From Clostridia bacterium (GTDB lineage Bacteria; Bacillota; Clostridia; Christensenellales; Borkfalkiaceae), in assembly GCA_900767815.1 (NCBI GenBank), contig CAAGAM010000248.1, positions 5,397 to 69,396 on the forward strand: a stretch of DNA of 64,000 nucleotides, read 5' to 3'. The notes under the pieces are model-generated. The model made no database searches and was not told where the DNA came from. It saw only the letters and a list, made by a program, of their open reading frames with translations. Positions 1 through 8,691 of the stretch are shown here, piece by piece. The first letter of the stretch is position 1, and every line of letters begins with the position of its first letter. The position numbers were made by a program, and so were the translations under genes.

Positions 1-1
1 C

Positions 2-1534
2 GGCAGACTTTTAAAGCTGAGAGGCTATAAAGTCGCGGCACAGAAACTCGACCCCTACATGAACGTAGACCCGGGTACGATGAACCCCATTCAGCACGGC
101 GAAGTTTACGTAACCGAAGACGGCGCGGAAACCGACCTCGACCTCGGACATTACGAGAGATTTATCGACGAGGATCTTAACAAATACTCCAACCTCACTT
201 CCGGTAAAGTTTTTTCGAGAGTTCTCGAAAAAGAAAGAAAAGGCGAATATCTCGGGCAGACCGTTCAGATTATTCCCCACGTAACCAACGAAACCAAACG
301 CTTTATAAAGAAGAACGCCGAAGTTACGAAAGCGGACGTAGTTATCACGGAAATCGGCGGAACGATAGGCGACATCGAAAGTGCGCACTTCCTCGAAGCG
401 ATAAGACAATACGCCGCCGACGTCGGCAGAGAAAATTGTCTTTTCATTCACGTTTGCCTTGTGCCTTACGTTTCGGGTTCGGACGAATATAAAACAAAAC
501 CGACGCAGCACAGCGTTAAAGAACTTCAGTCGCTCGGAATTCATCCCGACGTTATCGTAACCCGTTCCGATTCGGACATCGGCGACGATTTAAGACGCAA
601 AATCGCGCTGTTCTGCAACGTTAAGCCCGACTGCGTTATTTCGGACGTGACGATGGACTGTCTGTATCAATCCCCCGTCATGCTGCACGACAACGGACTC
701 GACAAAGTTGTTTGCAGAGAGCTTAAACTCCGCGGCAAACTCGACCTTTCGCCGTGGAAAGCACTTATCAAGCGCATCAACGGCAGAAAGAAGCACGTTA
801 AAATCGCGCTTGTCGGAAAATACGTCAAACTTCACGACTCTTACCTTTCCGTCGTCGAAGCACTCTACTCGGCAGGTTTTGAAAACGGATGCTACGTCGA
901 TATCGACTGGGTTGACAGCGAAGAGGTTTTCCCCGATACCGCGGAAGAAATATTTAAGGGAATCGACGGTATAATCGTTCCCGGCGGATTCGGCTCGAGA
1001 GGAATCGAAGGAATGATCGAAACCTGCAAATATGCCCGTACGCATAACGTTCCTTATTTCGGAATTTGTCTCGGCATGCAGGTTATGGTTATGGAATTCG
1101 CACGCAACGTTGCGGGGCTTACGGGCGCGACTTCGGGCGAGTTCGACGAAAACGCAAAGTATAAAGTAATCGACCTTATGCCCGACCAGCAGGGCAACAT
1201 TCCCAAGGGCGGCACGATGAGGCTCGGCGCATATCCGTGCAAAATCAAGGCGGGAACGCAGATGTCCGAATACTATCAGACGGACGAAATCAGAGAACGC
1301 CACCGCCACAGATACGAATTCAACAACGATTACAGAGAAACGCTCGAAAAACACGGGCTTACCCTTTCCGGGACATCGCCCGACGACAGAATAGTGGAAA
1401 CGGTTGAAATTGCGGGCGACAGATTTTTCGTAGGCTCGCAGTTCCATCCCGAATTTAAGTCGAGACCCAACAAAGCGCATCCGCTTTTCCGCGGATTTAT
1501 TGCAAGCGCGCTTAAAACAAAAGAAAAAAATTAA
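2..1534 (+). CDS. pyrG: CTP synthase, 5' end outside window
   Basis: CTP synthase makes CTP from UTP, ATP and glutamine, the last step of pyrimidine nucleotide synthesis in the cytosol. The reading frame is open from base 2, so the real start lies before the window; about 510 residues are visible and only roughly the first 25 of the family are missing. The first residues (GRLLKLRGYKVAAQKLDPY, then NVDPGTMNP) are the synthetase-domain loop and Mg/ATP region. The C-terminal glutamine amidotransferase domain shows GICLGMQ with the nucleophile Cys, and the HPEF motif near the end. An internal ATG at base 59 is not the true start. It is followed after 14 bases by glnA, whose GGAGG ribosome site lies just past the pyrG stop, so the two are probably co-transcribed. 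Confidence 0.97.
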   Translation, partial: GRLLKLRGYKVAAQKLDPYMNVDPGTMNPIQHGEVYVTEDGAETDLDLGHYERFIDEDLNKYSNLTSGKVFSRVLEKERKGEYLGQTVQIIPHVTNETKRFIKKNAEVTKADVVITEIGGTIGDIESAHFLEAIRQYAADVGRENCLFIHVCLVPYVSGSDEYKTKPTQHSVKELQSLGIHPDVIVTRSDSDIGDDLRRKIALFCNVKPDCVISDVTMDCLYQSPVMLHDNGLDKVVCRELKLRGKLDLSPWKALIKRINGRKKHVKIALVGKYVKLHDSYLSVVEALYSAGFENGCYVDIDWVDSEEVFPDTAEEIFKGIDGIIVPGGFGSRGIEGMIETCKYARTHNVPYFGICLGMQVMVMEFARNVAGLTGATSGEFDENAKYKVIDLMPDQQGNIPKGGTMRLGAYPCKIKAGTQMSEYYQTDEIRERHRHRYEFNNDYRETLEKHGLTLSGTSPDDRIVETVEIAGDRFFVGSQFHPEFKSRPNKAHPLFRGFIASALKTKEKN

Positions 1535-1548
1535 CGGAGGACAGATAA

Positions 1549-3651
1549 ATGAAAAATTTCAGCGTTGACAAAATTTTTGCGGAAGACGTTTTCACCGACG
1601 CGGAAATGGAAAAGAGAATTTCCAAAGAAGCGTATGAAAGTTACAGAAAAACGGTAGACGAAAACGTTCCGCTCAAGCGCGCCGCGGCAGACGAAATCGC
1701 CAAGGCAATGATGGCATGGGCAATCGAAAAAGGCGCAACCCACTACACGCACTGGTTTCAGCCGATGACGGGCGTTACGGCGGAAAAACACGAAGCATTT
1801 ATCGAACCCGACGGCAAAGGCGGCGTTATCAATAAATTTTCGGGCAAAATGCTCGTTAAAGGCGAACCCGACGCTTCAAGCTTCCCGAGCGGAGGTTTGC
1901 GCTCGACGTTCGAAGCGAGAGGCTACACCGCATGGGATCCGTCCTCCAAAGCGTTCGTTAAAGACGGTTCGTTATATATTCCCACCGTTTTCTGCTCTTA
2001 CGGCGGAGAATCGCTCGACAAAAAAACTCCTCTTCTTAAAAGTATCGAAGCTCTTAACAAGAACGTCCTCCGGATTTTAAGACTTTTCGGCGACGACAAG
2101 ACCAAAAAGATTATTTCGACGGTCGGCGCGGAACAGGAATATTTCCTTGTGGATAAAGAAGTATACGAAAAAAGGCTCGACCTCGCAACTTGCGGCAGAA
2201 CGCTTTTCGGAGCGCACCCGCCAAAAGGTCAGGAGCTTGAAGACCATTACTTCGGAAAAATCAAACAACGCGTATGGGATTATATGACCGATCTCGACGA
2301 GGAACTCTGGAAACTCGGCGTTTACGCGAAAACCAAACATAACGAAGTTGCCCCCGCACAGCACGAACTTGCATGCGTTTACACTCCCTCGAACGAAGCG
2401 GTAGATCACAATCAGATCGTAATGTCCGTTATGAAATCGGTTGCCAACCGTCACGGAATGGTTTGCCTTCTTCACGAAAAGCCGTTTGACGGAATTAACG
2501 GAAGCGGCAAACACAACAACTGGTCTATGGCGACCGACCGCGGCGAAAATCTTCTCGACCCCACCGATCATCCCGAAAAAAATCCGAGATTCCTTCTCTT
2601 CATTGCGGCGGTTATAGCGGCTGTAGACAAATACCAGGATCTTCTCCGTATTTCCGTTGCGTCCGCAGGAAACGACCATCGTCTCGGCGCAAACGAAGCT
2701 CCGCCCGCTATCGTTTCGATGTTCATCGGCGAAGAGCTTGAAAACATACTCTCCTCGATAGAACGCGGAGCCAAATACAGCGAAATCGAACCCGAAGTTC
2801 TGAAAATCACGAGCGGACTTATCCCGAAATTCGATAAGGATAAAACGGACAGAAACAGAACGTCGCCGTTTGCGTTTACGGGTAACAAATTCGAATTCCG
2901 TATGGTAGGCTCGGATATGTCCGTTTCGTCGGCAAACATCGTTATCAACACCGCCGTCGCGGACGCCCTCGGCGACTTTGCGGACGTACTCGAAAACTCC
3001 GAGGACTTCGACGCAACGGTAAACAACCTTATAAGAAACAGTTTCAGAGATCATAAACGCATCGTCTTCAACGGAAACAACTATTCGGACGAATGGGTAA
3101 AAGAAGCCGAAGCCAGAGGTCTTTTAAACCTTAAAACGACGGTGGACGCGCTCCCCTATTATCTCGAACAGAAGAACATAGATTTGTTCGTTCGCAACGG
3201 CGTTCTTTCGGAAACGGAAATAAGAAGCAGATACGAAATTCAGCTTGAAACATACGTTAAGATCATCGACGTTGAAGCAAAAACGATGGTGAGAATGGCA
3301 AGACGGGAAATAATCCCTGCGGCGATCGGATACTCAAACGAGCTTGCAAGCGGGCTTTCCGCCAAGGCAAATATCGGAATAGATATTGCAAACTGCGCGG
3401 ATAAACGACTTATAGACAGACTTTCGCTTCTTAATCATAAACTTTTGAAAGCGACGGAAAAACTTGAAAAATCGATTGCGGACTCCGCAAAGAAAACGGG
3501 AACGCTTACCGTTGCCGAATTCCACAGAGACGTTATCATACCCGATATGGAAGCGCTCAGACGCATTTCGGACGAAATCGAATGCATGGTAGACAAATCT
3601 TACTGGGCTTTCCCGACATACGAAGAAATTTTAACAAGCGTCATGTATTAA
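1549..3651 (+). CDS. glnA: Glutamine synthetase, type III (GlnN-like)
   Basis: A 700-residue glutamine synthetase, which condenses ammonium with glutamate using ATP. The length and the motifs KHNEVAPAQHE (around residues 263-273) and GSGKHNNWSM (around 319-328) identify the large type III enzyme rather than the 450-residue type I. The start at 1549 is preceded by GGAGG at 1536-1540 with suitable spacing. It follows pyrG closely, and both enzymes depend on glutamine metabolism, so an operon is likely. A strong palindromic terminator starts at the stop codon. No P-II gene or GlnR-type operator was seen nearby. One copy of the dispersed motif lies within the gene at 3400-3417. Confidence 0.96.
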   Translation: MKNFSVDKIFAEDVFTDAEMEKRISKEAYESYRKTVDENVPLKRAAADEIAKAMMAWAIEKGATHYTHWFQPMTGVTAEKHEAFIEPDGKGGVINKFSGKMLVKGEPDASSFPSGGLRSTFEARGYTAWDPSSKAFVKDGSLYIPTVFCSYGGESLDKKTPLLKSIEALNKNVLRILRLFGDDKTKKIISTVGAEQEYFLVDKEVYEKRLDLATCGRTLFGAHPPKGQELEDHYFGKIKQRVWDYMTDLDEELWKLGVYAKTKHNEVAPAQHELACVYTPSNEAVDHNQIVMSVMKSVANRHGMVCLLHEKPFDGINGSGKHNNWSMATDRGENLLDPTDHPEKNPRFLLFIAAVIAAVDKYQDLLRISVASAGNDHRLGANEAPPAIVSMFIGEELENILSSIERGAKYSEIEPEVLKITSGLIPKFDKDKTDRNRTSPFAFTGNKFEFRMVGSDMSVSSANIVINTAVADALGDFADVLENSEDFDATVNNLIRNSFRDHKRIVFNGNNYSDEWVKEAEARGLLNLKTTVDALPYYLEQKNIDLFVRNGVLSETEIRSRYEIQLETYVKIIDVEAKTMVRMARREIIPAAIGYSNELASGLSAKANIGIDIANCADKRLIDRLSLLNHKLLKATEKLEKSIADSAKKTGTLTVAEFHRDVIIPDMEALRRISDEIECMVDKSYWAFPTYEEILTSVMY
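3400..3417 (+). repeat. Dispersed motif copy a
   Basis: GATAAACGACTTATAGAC, one mismatch to the core, inside glnA, translated as DKRLID. Confidence 0.6.
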
Positions 3652-3701
3652 ATTAAAGCCCGCGCTTTGCATCTTTTTTGCAAAGCGCGGGCTTTAATTT
3701 A
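3650..3701 (+). terminator. Terminator after glnA
   Basis: A long, nearly perfect inverted repeat: the left arm from 3650 (AAATTAAAGCCCGCGCTTTG...) is mirrored at 3679-3700 around a T-rich loop. The A/T flanks on both sides allow it to act on either strand. Confidence 0.85.
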
Positions 3702-3704
3702 CCG

Positions 3705-3740
3705 TAAAAAAAAATGCCCCGACATTAAAGGGGCATTTTT
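3705..3740 (-). terminator. Terminator after the TetR gene
   Basis: The stem AATGCCCC / GGGGCATT is flanked by runs of A and T, lying directly next to the stop of the minus-strand TetR gene. It could also stop plus-strand transcription from glnA. Confidence 0.8.
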
Positions 3741-4334
3741 TCAGCCTATTCTGTTATCTACTTTATATTTTGCTCTCAAAAGCATAAAACTCTCCTCGAG
3801 AACAGCCATTTCCCGTTTAAGTTCCTCTTCGTTCTCAAAGATTGCGAAATTTACGCAAGTTCTCATGTAAATTCTGAAGAGAGACACTAACTTTTCGCGG
3901 GGAACGTACATCATCGATTCCATACGAGCCGCATATTGTTCGTAATAAGGATTAAGGCTTTCAAGAAACTCTTTTCCCGCGCGGATATACTTCGGATGTG
4001 TATACACCTGATACATAACGCGATATTTCGCCCCGTGTTCGTCTCTGTTCCGATAAGGAAGTTCTTCAAAGAATTTCCTAACTTCCAGCGGGTTTGCAGG
4101 CACTCTGTTTACAAAATCCATAACCACTTTCGACATAACGTATGCCGTGCATTGAGTAATCAAATCGTCAACGTCATGAAAGTAAATATAAAACGCAGTT
4201 TTTGACAAGTGGCAATACTGAGAAAGAGCTGCTATGCCTGTTCCGTGCAAACCGTTTTCCGCAAAACAGTTAAAGCACGATTCCATTACAATCTCTTTTT
4301 TGCTCTTATAAGCTTCTTCGTTACGCACTCTCAT
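3741..4334 (-). CDS. TetR/AcrR-family transcriptional regulator
   Basis: A 197-residue protein. The N-terminal part matches the TetR helix-turn-helix: residues about 12-60 contain KKEIVMESCFNCFAENG, then GIAALSQYCHLSKTAFYIYF, whose last part is the recognition helix. The C-terminal two thirds is helical and not similar enough to a characterised member to predict a ligand. The gene is monocistronic, with an AGAGAGG ribosome site and a hairpin terminator directly after it. Members usually repress their own and nearby promoters. A 10-bp palindrome at 4451-4460 in the upstream gap is a candidate operator. The regulated genes cannot be named; the neighbouring upstream gene is transcribed in the same direction, away from this promoter. 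Confidence 0.88.
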   Translation of the reverse strand: MRVRNEEAYKSKKEIVMESCFNCFAENGLHGTGIAALSQYCHLSKTAFYIYFHDVDDLITQCTAYVMSKVVMDFVNRVPANPLEVRKFFEELPYRNRDEHGAKYRVMYQVYTHPKYIRAGKEFLESLNPYYEQYAARMESMMYVPREKLVSLFRIYMRTCVNFAIFENEEELKREMAVLEESFMLLRAKYKVDNRIG

Positions 4335-4734
4335 TTGAACCTCTCTTTAGCTTCCGCTTAAATTATAAACTAATTACAAAAAAAAAGCAACTATAAACGC
4401 CATGAAAAAATTTTGTTTTAACACAATAACCAATTTTTACGATTTTTTCACCGTATACGGGTTTTTATTGTGTTTTCCGCATAATCTGAACATATTCGGT
4501 AAATTACGTTAATATCCATTCATATTCCTTCAATTAAACATATTTATACTTTACAATCGAAAATTTGTCGGATCGGGCGGATTTCGCCGCTTCGCGCATA
4601 TACGGAACTGTGGGATTTGCATTACCGTTCACAGTCATTTCATACCCGATTTATCGCAACGTTGCCATATCAGACGGCTTCTTTCGTCGCAGGCGACGGA
4701 GCGATAACCGACACAACAGGGCTGAAACAAATAC
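4335..4734. other. Intergenic region, no gene seen
   Basis: The gap upstream of the TetR gene. The first 230 bases are AT-rich and hold a perfect palindrome CCGTATACGG at 4451-4460 inside a wider inverted repeat AACACAATAA / TTATTGTGTT. The remainder has short open frames on both strands without ribosome sites or recognisable similarity; I do not call them. Confidence 0.5.
4451..4460. promoter_or_regulatory. Candidate TetR operator palindrome
   Basis: CCGTATACGG is a perfect 10-bp palindrome about 115 bases upstream of the TetR start codon, framed at a distance by AACACAATAA and TTATTGTGTT. The assignment as an operator is an inference from position only. Confidence 0.3.
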
Positions 4735-4780
4735 ACCAAAAATCGCGCCGAGGGAAATTCCCTCGGCGCGACTTTTTATA
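4735..4780 (-). terminator. Terminator after the acidic repeat protein
   Basis: A 13-bp perfect stem (TCGCGCCGAGGGA / TCCCTCGGCGCGA) with A and T runs on both sides, directly after the stop of the minus-strand gene. Confidence 0.88.
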
Positions 4781-4791
4781 CGATTTATTTA

Positions 4792-6399
4792 TCAATCTTT
4801 TCTGTTAAGTATGGAAATGTCGAGTTCAATCCCGAGTTTGCCGTCGTTTCCTTTTTCGACGGTAACCTTGCCGCTTTCATCCTTAATAACCTTTCTGTAT
4901 TTGCCGCCCGTTATCAGACCGCAGATATCGAAACTGTAATTATCTCTGTTTTCGAGGTAAGGTTTAAGCTCCTCGACGTTTGCGGGATCGACGTAGCCGA
5001 CGTGATGCAAAGCCTTCATATCCCAATCGTAGATATAAACTTTTATCTTATCCCCGTCGAGAACGAGACCCGTGCGCTTGAATTCCTGCTCGGCGTATTC
5101 GTATACGGTGTCGTTTTCGTACTCCTCTTTTATTTCGCTCATCTTAAGCCCGTCGAACTTATCGATGTAACCGAGCTTTACGCCCTGTTTGATTTCTTCG
5201 TCGAGAATATTTTTTACTTTGATACCCTCTTCGTTGTTTTTATCCGTGCCGATAACCGCCGCCGTGCAGTTGAACAGAATTTCGTTAGGTCTGTAAATAA
5301 GTTTTCTGCCGCGCTTTACGCAGATTTTCGCAAGCACTTCTTCGAGATTTTCGGGCGCGGTGAGTTTAAACCCCTCTTTTTCGGCGGGTTTCTGCTCCTG
5401 TTTTTCTTCTTCGTCTTCTTTATCGGCTGACTCTTCGACTGCTTCTTCGACAGATTCCTCCACGTCGATTTTTTCGTCCGCGGGGACTTCTTTTTCGGTC
5501 TCGTCGAACGACACTTCGTCGGGAGTTACGGTTACGGTGTCTTCAACGACTTTTTCGTCCGTAACTTCCGCTCCGTCCGTTTCGGATTCCTCCACGGCTT
5601 CTTCGACGTCGATTTTCTCGTCTGCGGGAACTTCCTTTTCGGTCTCGTCAAAAGTCACTTCGTCGGGATTTACCGTTACGGTATCTTCGACGATTTCTTC
5701 CTCGGCTCCCGCTTCGGTCTCCGACTTCAACGCTTCGACTTCTTCCTCGCTTCCGTCAAGGCTGCCCTCTTCGTTTAATATCTCGTCTATTTCATCGTCT
5801 GCGGCTTCGAGCGGAACTTCTTCGGCTTCTTCGGCTTCATCCGTTACCTCTTCGATTTCTTCCGCCACGTCTTCCGCATCTTCCGTATTTTCGGATTCTT
5901 CGGAAATTTCTTCGGCTTCCGCTTTATCGGCTTCCTCGGACATCTCTTCCTCACCCGCCGTCTCCGCTACTCCGTCCTCTAAGTTCTCCTCCGCGTCGGC
6001 TTTCAAAGCTTCCCCGACAGAATACTCGACGTCGATTTTTTCGTCCTTAGAAACCTCTTTTTCGGTTTCGTCAAAGGTTACTTCGTCGGGCGTAATCGTT
6101 ACCGTATCTTCAACGACTTTTTCGTCCGTAACTTCGGCGTCGTCCGTTTCGGCTTCCTTCACGGCGTTTTCGACGTCAATTTTTTCGTCCGCAGGGACTT
6201 CCTTTTCCGTCTCGTCGAAAGAAACGTTTTCGGGGGTTACCGTTACGGTATCCTCAACGATTCTTTCCGTCTCTTCTTTCATGCCCGATTCCGCGTCTGC
6301 GGCATCGAGAACTTCCTCAATGTTTTCCCCGTTTTGCTTACCTTCAGATCTGAGGCTCGATTGTAACCTTAAGGTTCCGCGTTTTTTAATTTTGCGCAT
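4792..6399 (-). CDS. Acidic repeat protein with a possible HIRAN-like C-terminal domain
   Basis: A 535-residue protein that I cannot assign to a known family. The first 20 residues are basic, with no signal peptide or membrane segment. Residues about 25-340 are extremely rich in Glu and Asp and contain four copies of a unit of about 31 residues (EDTVTVTPDEVSFDETEK followed by EVPADEKIDVE), at roughly residues 48, 96, 237 and 285. The C-terminal 190 residues form a normal-composition domain; its end (KVYIYDWDMKALHHVGYV ... SFDICGLITGG) weakly resembles the HIRAN domain, but this is an inference. An ATG with GGAG upstream sets the start. It is monocistronic with its own terminator. A cytoplasmic acidic scaffold or nucleic-acid mimic is possible but not shown. 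Confidence 0.8.
   Translation of the reverse strand: MRKIKKRGTLRLQSSLRSEGKQNGENIEEVLDAADAESGMKEETERIVEDTVTVTPENVSFDETEKEVPADEKIDVENAVKEAETDDAEVTDEKVVEDTVTITPDEVTFDETEKEVSKDEKIDVEYSVGEALKADAEENLEDGVAETAGEEEMSEEADKAEAEEISEESENTEDAEDVAEEIEEVTDEAEEAEEVPLEAADDEIDEILNEEGSLDGSEEEVEALKSETEAGAEEEIVEDTVTVNPDEVTFDETEKEVPADEKIDVEEAVEESETDGAEVTDEKVVEDTVTVTPDEVSFDETEKEVPADEKIDVEESVEEAVEESADKEDEEEKQEQKPAEKEGFKLTAPENLEEVLAKICVKRGRKLIYRPNEILFNCTAAVIGTDKNNEEGIKVKNILDEEIKQGVKLGYIDKFDGLKMSEIKEEYENDTVYEYAEQEFKRTGLVLDGDKIKVYIYDWDMKALHHVGYVDPANVEELKPYLENRDNYSFDICGLITGGKYRKVIKDESGKVTVEKGNDGKLGIELDISILNRKD
5454..6261 (-). repeat. Four in-gene repeats encoding the EDTVTV unit
   Basis: Within the acidic protein, four near-identical coding repeats of about 93 bases are arranged as two pairs, each with about 48 residues between starts. 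The pairs are separated by a long Glu-rich stretch. High DNA identity between copies suggests recent duplication or gene conversion. Confidence 0.8.
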
Positions 6400-6536
6400 A
6401 CTTTTTCTCCGAATGATATTTACGCCGCGGCGTCGGATTTTGTTTCGCGAACCGTCTGGCGTATTCCAAGTATAGATTATCGCAACCGCGTTGTCAAACG
6501 ATTTTAATAAAAAAATTGGGATTTCACAATGTTTTT

Positions 6537-6578
6537 AATGCCCGTTTTTTGCCGCAAAACAGGCAAAAAACGGGCATT
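6537..6578. terminator. Strong hairpin downstream of trpS
   Basis: A 17-bp perfect stem (AATGCCCGTTTTTTGCC and its complement) with an 8-base loop, 29 bases beyond the trpS stop. The T-run lies inside the stem instead of after it, so it is a probable but atypical terminator. Confidence 0.65.
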
Positions 6579-6592
6579 GAACGTCGTAAACC

Positions 6593-6610
6593 CTTATATA
6601 AGTCGTTTAA
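6593..6610 (-). repeat. Dispersed motif copy p
   Basis: TAAACGACTTATA on the minus strand, one mismatch to the core TAATCGACTTATA; it overlaps the trpS stop codon. Confidence 0.5.
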
Positions 6611-7692
6611 CCCGAATATTTCTCCGATTGAACCCTAATAAGTTCCTCGTCCGAAAAATAATTTATTTTCATCGCCGTTTTCACATCCGACAAAGTTGCG
6701 GCTGCCGCGCGCTCCGCCTTTTCGCTTCCGCGCTTTAAAATATCGTAAACCGCGGGGATGTCCTTTTCGTATTCCTTTCTTCTCGCCCTTATCGGTTCGA
6801 GGATAGATTGAAGAACTTCGTTTAAAAATCTCTTCACTTTCATATCGCCGAGTCCGCCGCGCGTATAGTGAGCCTTAAGTTCGTCGAGGTTTTTATACTC
6901 GGGCAGAAAAGCCGCGAAATGCTCGTCGGTTGCGAACGCGTCGAGATAAGTGAACACGGCATTGCCCTCGAGTTTGCCGGGGTCGGTAACTTTTATATGG
7001 TCGGGGTCGGTGTACATGCTCATGACTTTTTTCTTGACGTCATCGGCTGTGTCCGACAGATAAATGCAGTTTCCGAGCGACTTGCTCATCTTCGCCTTGC
7101 CGTCGATCCCCGGGAGCCTCAAACACGCTTTTCTTGACGGCAACACCGCTTCGGGTTCGACGAGCGTTTCGCCGTAAACCGAATTGAACTTCCTTACGAT
7201 CTCCTTAGCCTGTTCGAGCATCGGGAGCTGATCTTCTCCGACGGGAACGATATTCGCCTTAAACGCGGTTATATCCGCCGCCTGACTTATGGGATAAGTG
7301 AAAAAGCCGACGGGAATACTCGTTTCGAAGTTTCTCATCTGTATTTCCGTTTTAACGGTGGGATTTCTCTGAAGCCTCGAAACGGTTACGAGATTCATAT
7401 AGTAAAAAGAAAGCTCGCAAAGCTCGGGAACCTGAGACTGAATGAACATACTCACCTTTTCGGGAGACAGCCCGCACGAAAGATAATCGAGCGCGACCTC
7501 GATTATGTTCTGCCTTACTTTTTCGGGGTTTTCAGCATTATCCGTGAGAGCCTGCGCGTCGGCGATCATTACGTACATATCGTCGTAACCGCCAGCGTTC
7601 TGAATGCGCACTCTTTCGGACAAAGAGCCTGCATAATGTCCTACGTGAAGTCTTCCCGTCGGGCGATCGCCCGTTAAAATTATCTTTTTCAT
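6607..7692 (-). CDS. trpS: Tryptophanyl-tRNA synthetase
   Basis: A 361-residue class I aminoacyl-tRNA synthetase that charges tRNA-Trp. The N-terminus has the GDRPTGRLHVGHYAG segment containing the HIGH-type motif, and KMSKSLGN is the KMSKS loop at about residues 202-209. The ATG at 7692 is preceded by AAGGAAG. It is the last gene of a minus-strand cluster (murB, PHP, whiA, trpS), 18 bases after the whiA stop. I found no T-box in front of it, so it is likely transcribed with its neighbours. Confidence 0.96.
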   Translation of the reverse strand: MKKIILTGDRPTGRLHVGHYAGSLSERVRIQNAGGYDDMYVMIADAQALTDNAENPEKVRQNIIEVALDYLSCGLSPEKVSMFIQSQVPELCELSFYYMNLVTVSRLQRNPTVKTEIQMRNFETSIPVGFFTYPISQAADITAFKANIVPVGEDQLPMLEQAKEIVRKFNSVYGETLVEPEAVLPSRKACLRLPGIDGKAKMSKSLGNCIYLSDTADDVKKKVMSMYTDPDHIKVTDPGKLEGNAVFTYLDAFATDEHFAAFLPEYKNLDELKAHYTRGGLGDMKVKRFLNEVLQSILEPIRARRKEYEKDIPAVYDILKRGSEKAERAAAATLSDVKTAMKINYFSDEELIRVQSEKYSG

Positions 7693-7710
7693 ATCCGTTC
7701 TTCCTTAATA

Positions 7711-8685
7711 TTATAATTCGTCTGCTATTTCTATTATTTTTCTGAGTCTGTGGTTAAGGCAGCTTTTCGAGATTTTTAAAATATCCGCAAGTTCGGCAAG
7801 CGTGCTTTTGTTATGCGAAAGCCGAGCTTCCGCAACTTGTTTTAACGGAAGCGGCAAAGAATTCAATCCCTTTGTTTCCGCAATGCGGTTTATGGCGCGG
7901 ATCTGTTTTACCGACGCGTCCATTTGTTTAACCATGTTAGACATTTCGCAGTTGATTTTTCTGTTCATGTCGTTATTCATGTCCTTTTCCACCGCGATTT
8001 CCGAAAGTTCCATGACGGCTTTCGACGCACCCATAAGAGCTAAAACGTCCGAAACTTCGTCAATCGTTTTGAAATATACTATATACGTTTCCTTTCTGTC
8101 GGTAAGCCTCGGCATCAGATACGCCTCGGACAATACCTCGCAAAGATCTGTTGCCGTCTGATAGTTTGCAAAAACGAACTCGAGATGATAACCCGTGGTA
8201 TTCTTCCCCTCGTCCGCTCCGACTTTCGGAACGGTTACGCTGCCCGAGCCTAAAAACAACCCCCTGACGTATGCCGCCCGCGTTTTATCCTGCGTAAGCG
8301 ACTCGTCTATACCGAGCCTGACCGCGACGCCGCTTTCGTCTTTTTCTATGATTTTAAGGTCGCAAAGCACGTCCGCGCTTTTTTCCGAAACCAATCTGAG
8401 CGTACTTTTTCCGCGCTTGACGGACGAAATTATTTCGGGATCGATTTTATAAAGGTCACGGAGAAGAATGGTTACAAACTGCTTTTCGCTATCGTTGGAC
8501 AGCGGAATTTCAAACCCGACCAGCCCCTTTTCCGAACAGATTGTTCCGCACGAACGAACAAAAGCCGAAAGGCAAGCCCGCCTTTCGTTAAGACCCTGAA
8601 ATTTAACGTTTAAAAGTTCCGATTTGACTCTTTCGGAAAAATTCTGTTTGTCGCCGCGTTTTTCGCCGCGTTTATCGCCTGCCAA
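7711..8685 (-). CDS. whiA: DNA-binding protein WhiA
   Basis: A 324-residue WhiA homologue. The family pairs an N-terminal LAGLIDADG-like fold with a C-terminal helix-turn-helix and affects cell division or chromosome segregation, and sporulation in some Gram-positives. The C-terminal part (LAELADILKISKSCLNHRL, about residues 295-313) is the helix-turn-helix. Upstream of the family's usual start (FSERVKSELL) there is a Lys/Arg/Gly-rich leader that begins at a TTG codon; no ATG is available there, so TTG at 8685 is the best start. It begins 7 bases after the PHP gene. In many Firmicutes rapZ and yvcK precede whiA; both are absent here. Confidence 0.93.
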   Translation of the reverse strand: MAGDKRGEKRGDKQNFSERVKSELLNVKFQGLNERRACLSAFVRSCGTICSEKGLVGFEIPLSNDSEKQFVTILLRDLYKIDPEIISSVKRGKSTLRLVSEKSADVLCDLKIIEKDESGVAVRLGIDESLTQDKTRAAYVRGLFLGSGSVTVPKVGADEGKNTTGYHLEFVFANYQTATDLCEVLSEAYLMPRLTDRKETYIVYFKTIDEVSDVLALMGASKAVMELSEIAVEKDMNNDMNRKINCEMSNMVKQMDASVKQIRAINRIAETKGLNSLPLPLKQVAEARLSHNKSTLAELADILKISKSCLNHRLRKIIEIADEL

Positions 8686-8691
8686 TTTCCG

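Noticed and set aside
590..1480. 296-codon open frame antisense to pyrG
   Set aside because: Shadow of pyrG; similar shadows occur under glnA (2077-3054), ileS (27027-27959) and the LRR gene (62452-63621). None has family features.
4560..4791. Open frames on both strands in the gap before the acidic gene
   Set aside because: They lack ribosome sites and cross a terminator stem, so the protein-like look is probably chance.
5454..6261. CRISPR-like repeats
   Set aside because: The repeats are long, in frame and coding, with no constant spacing of CRISPR type.
5360..6475. Long Ser-rich open frame on the plus strand
   Set aside because: It is the antisense of the acidic repeat protein; Glu and Asp codons read backwards give Ser and Phe. 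No ribosome site.
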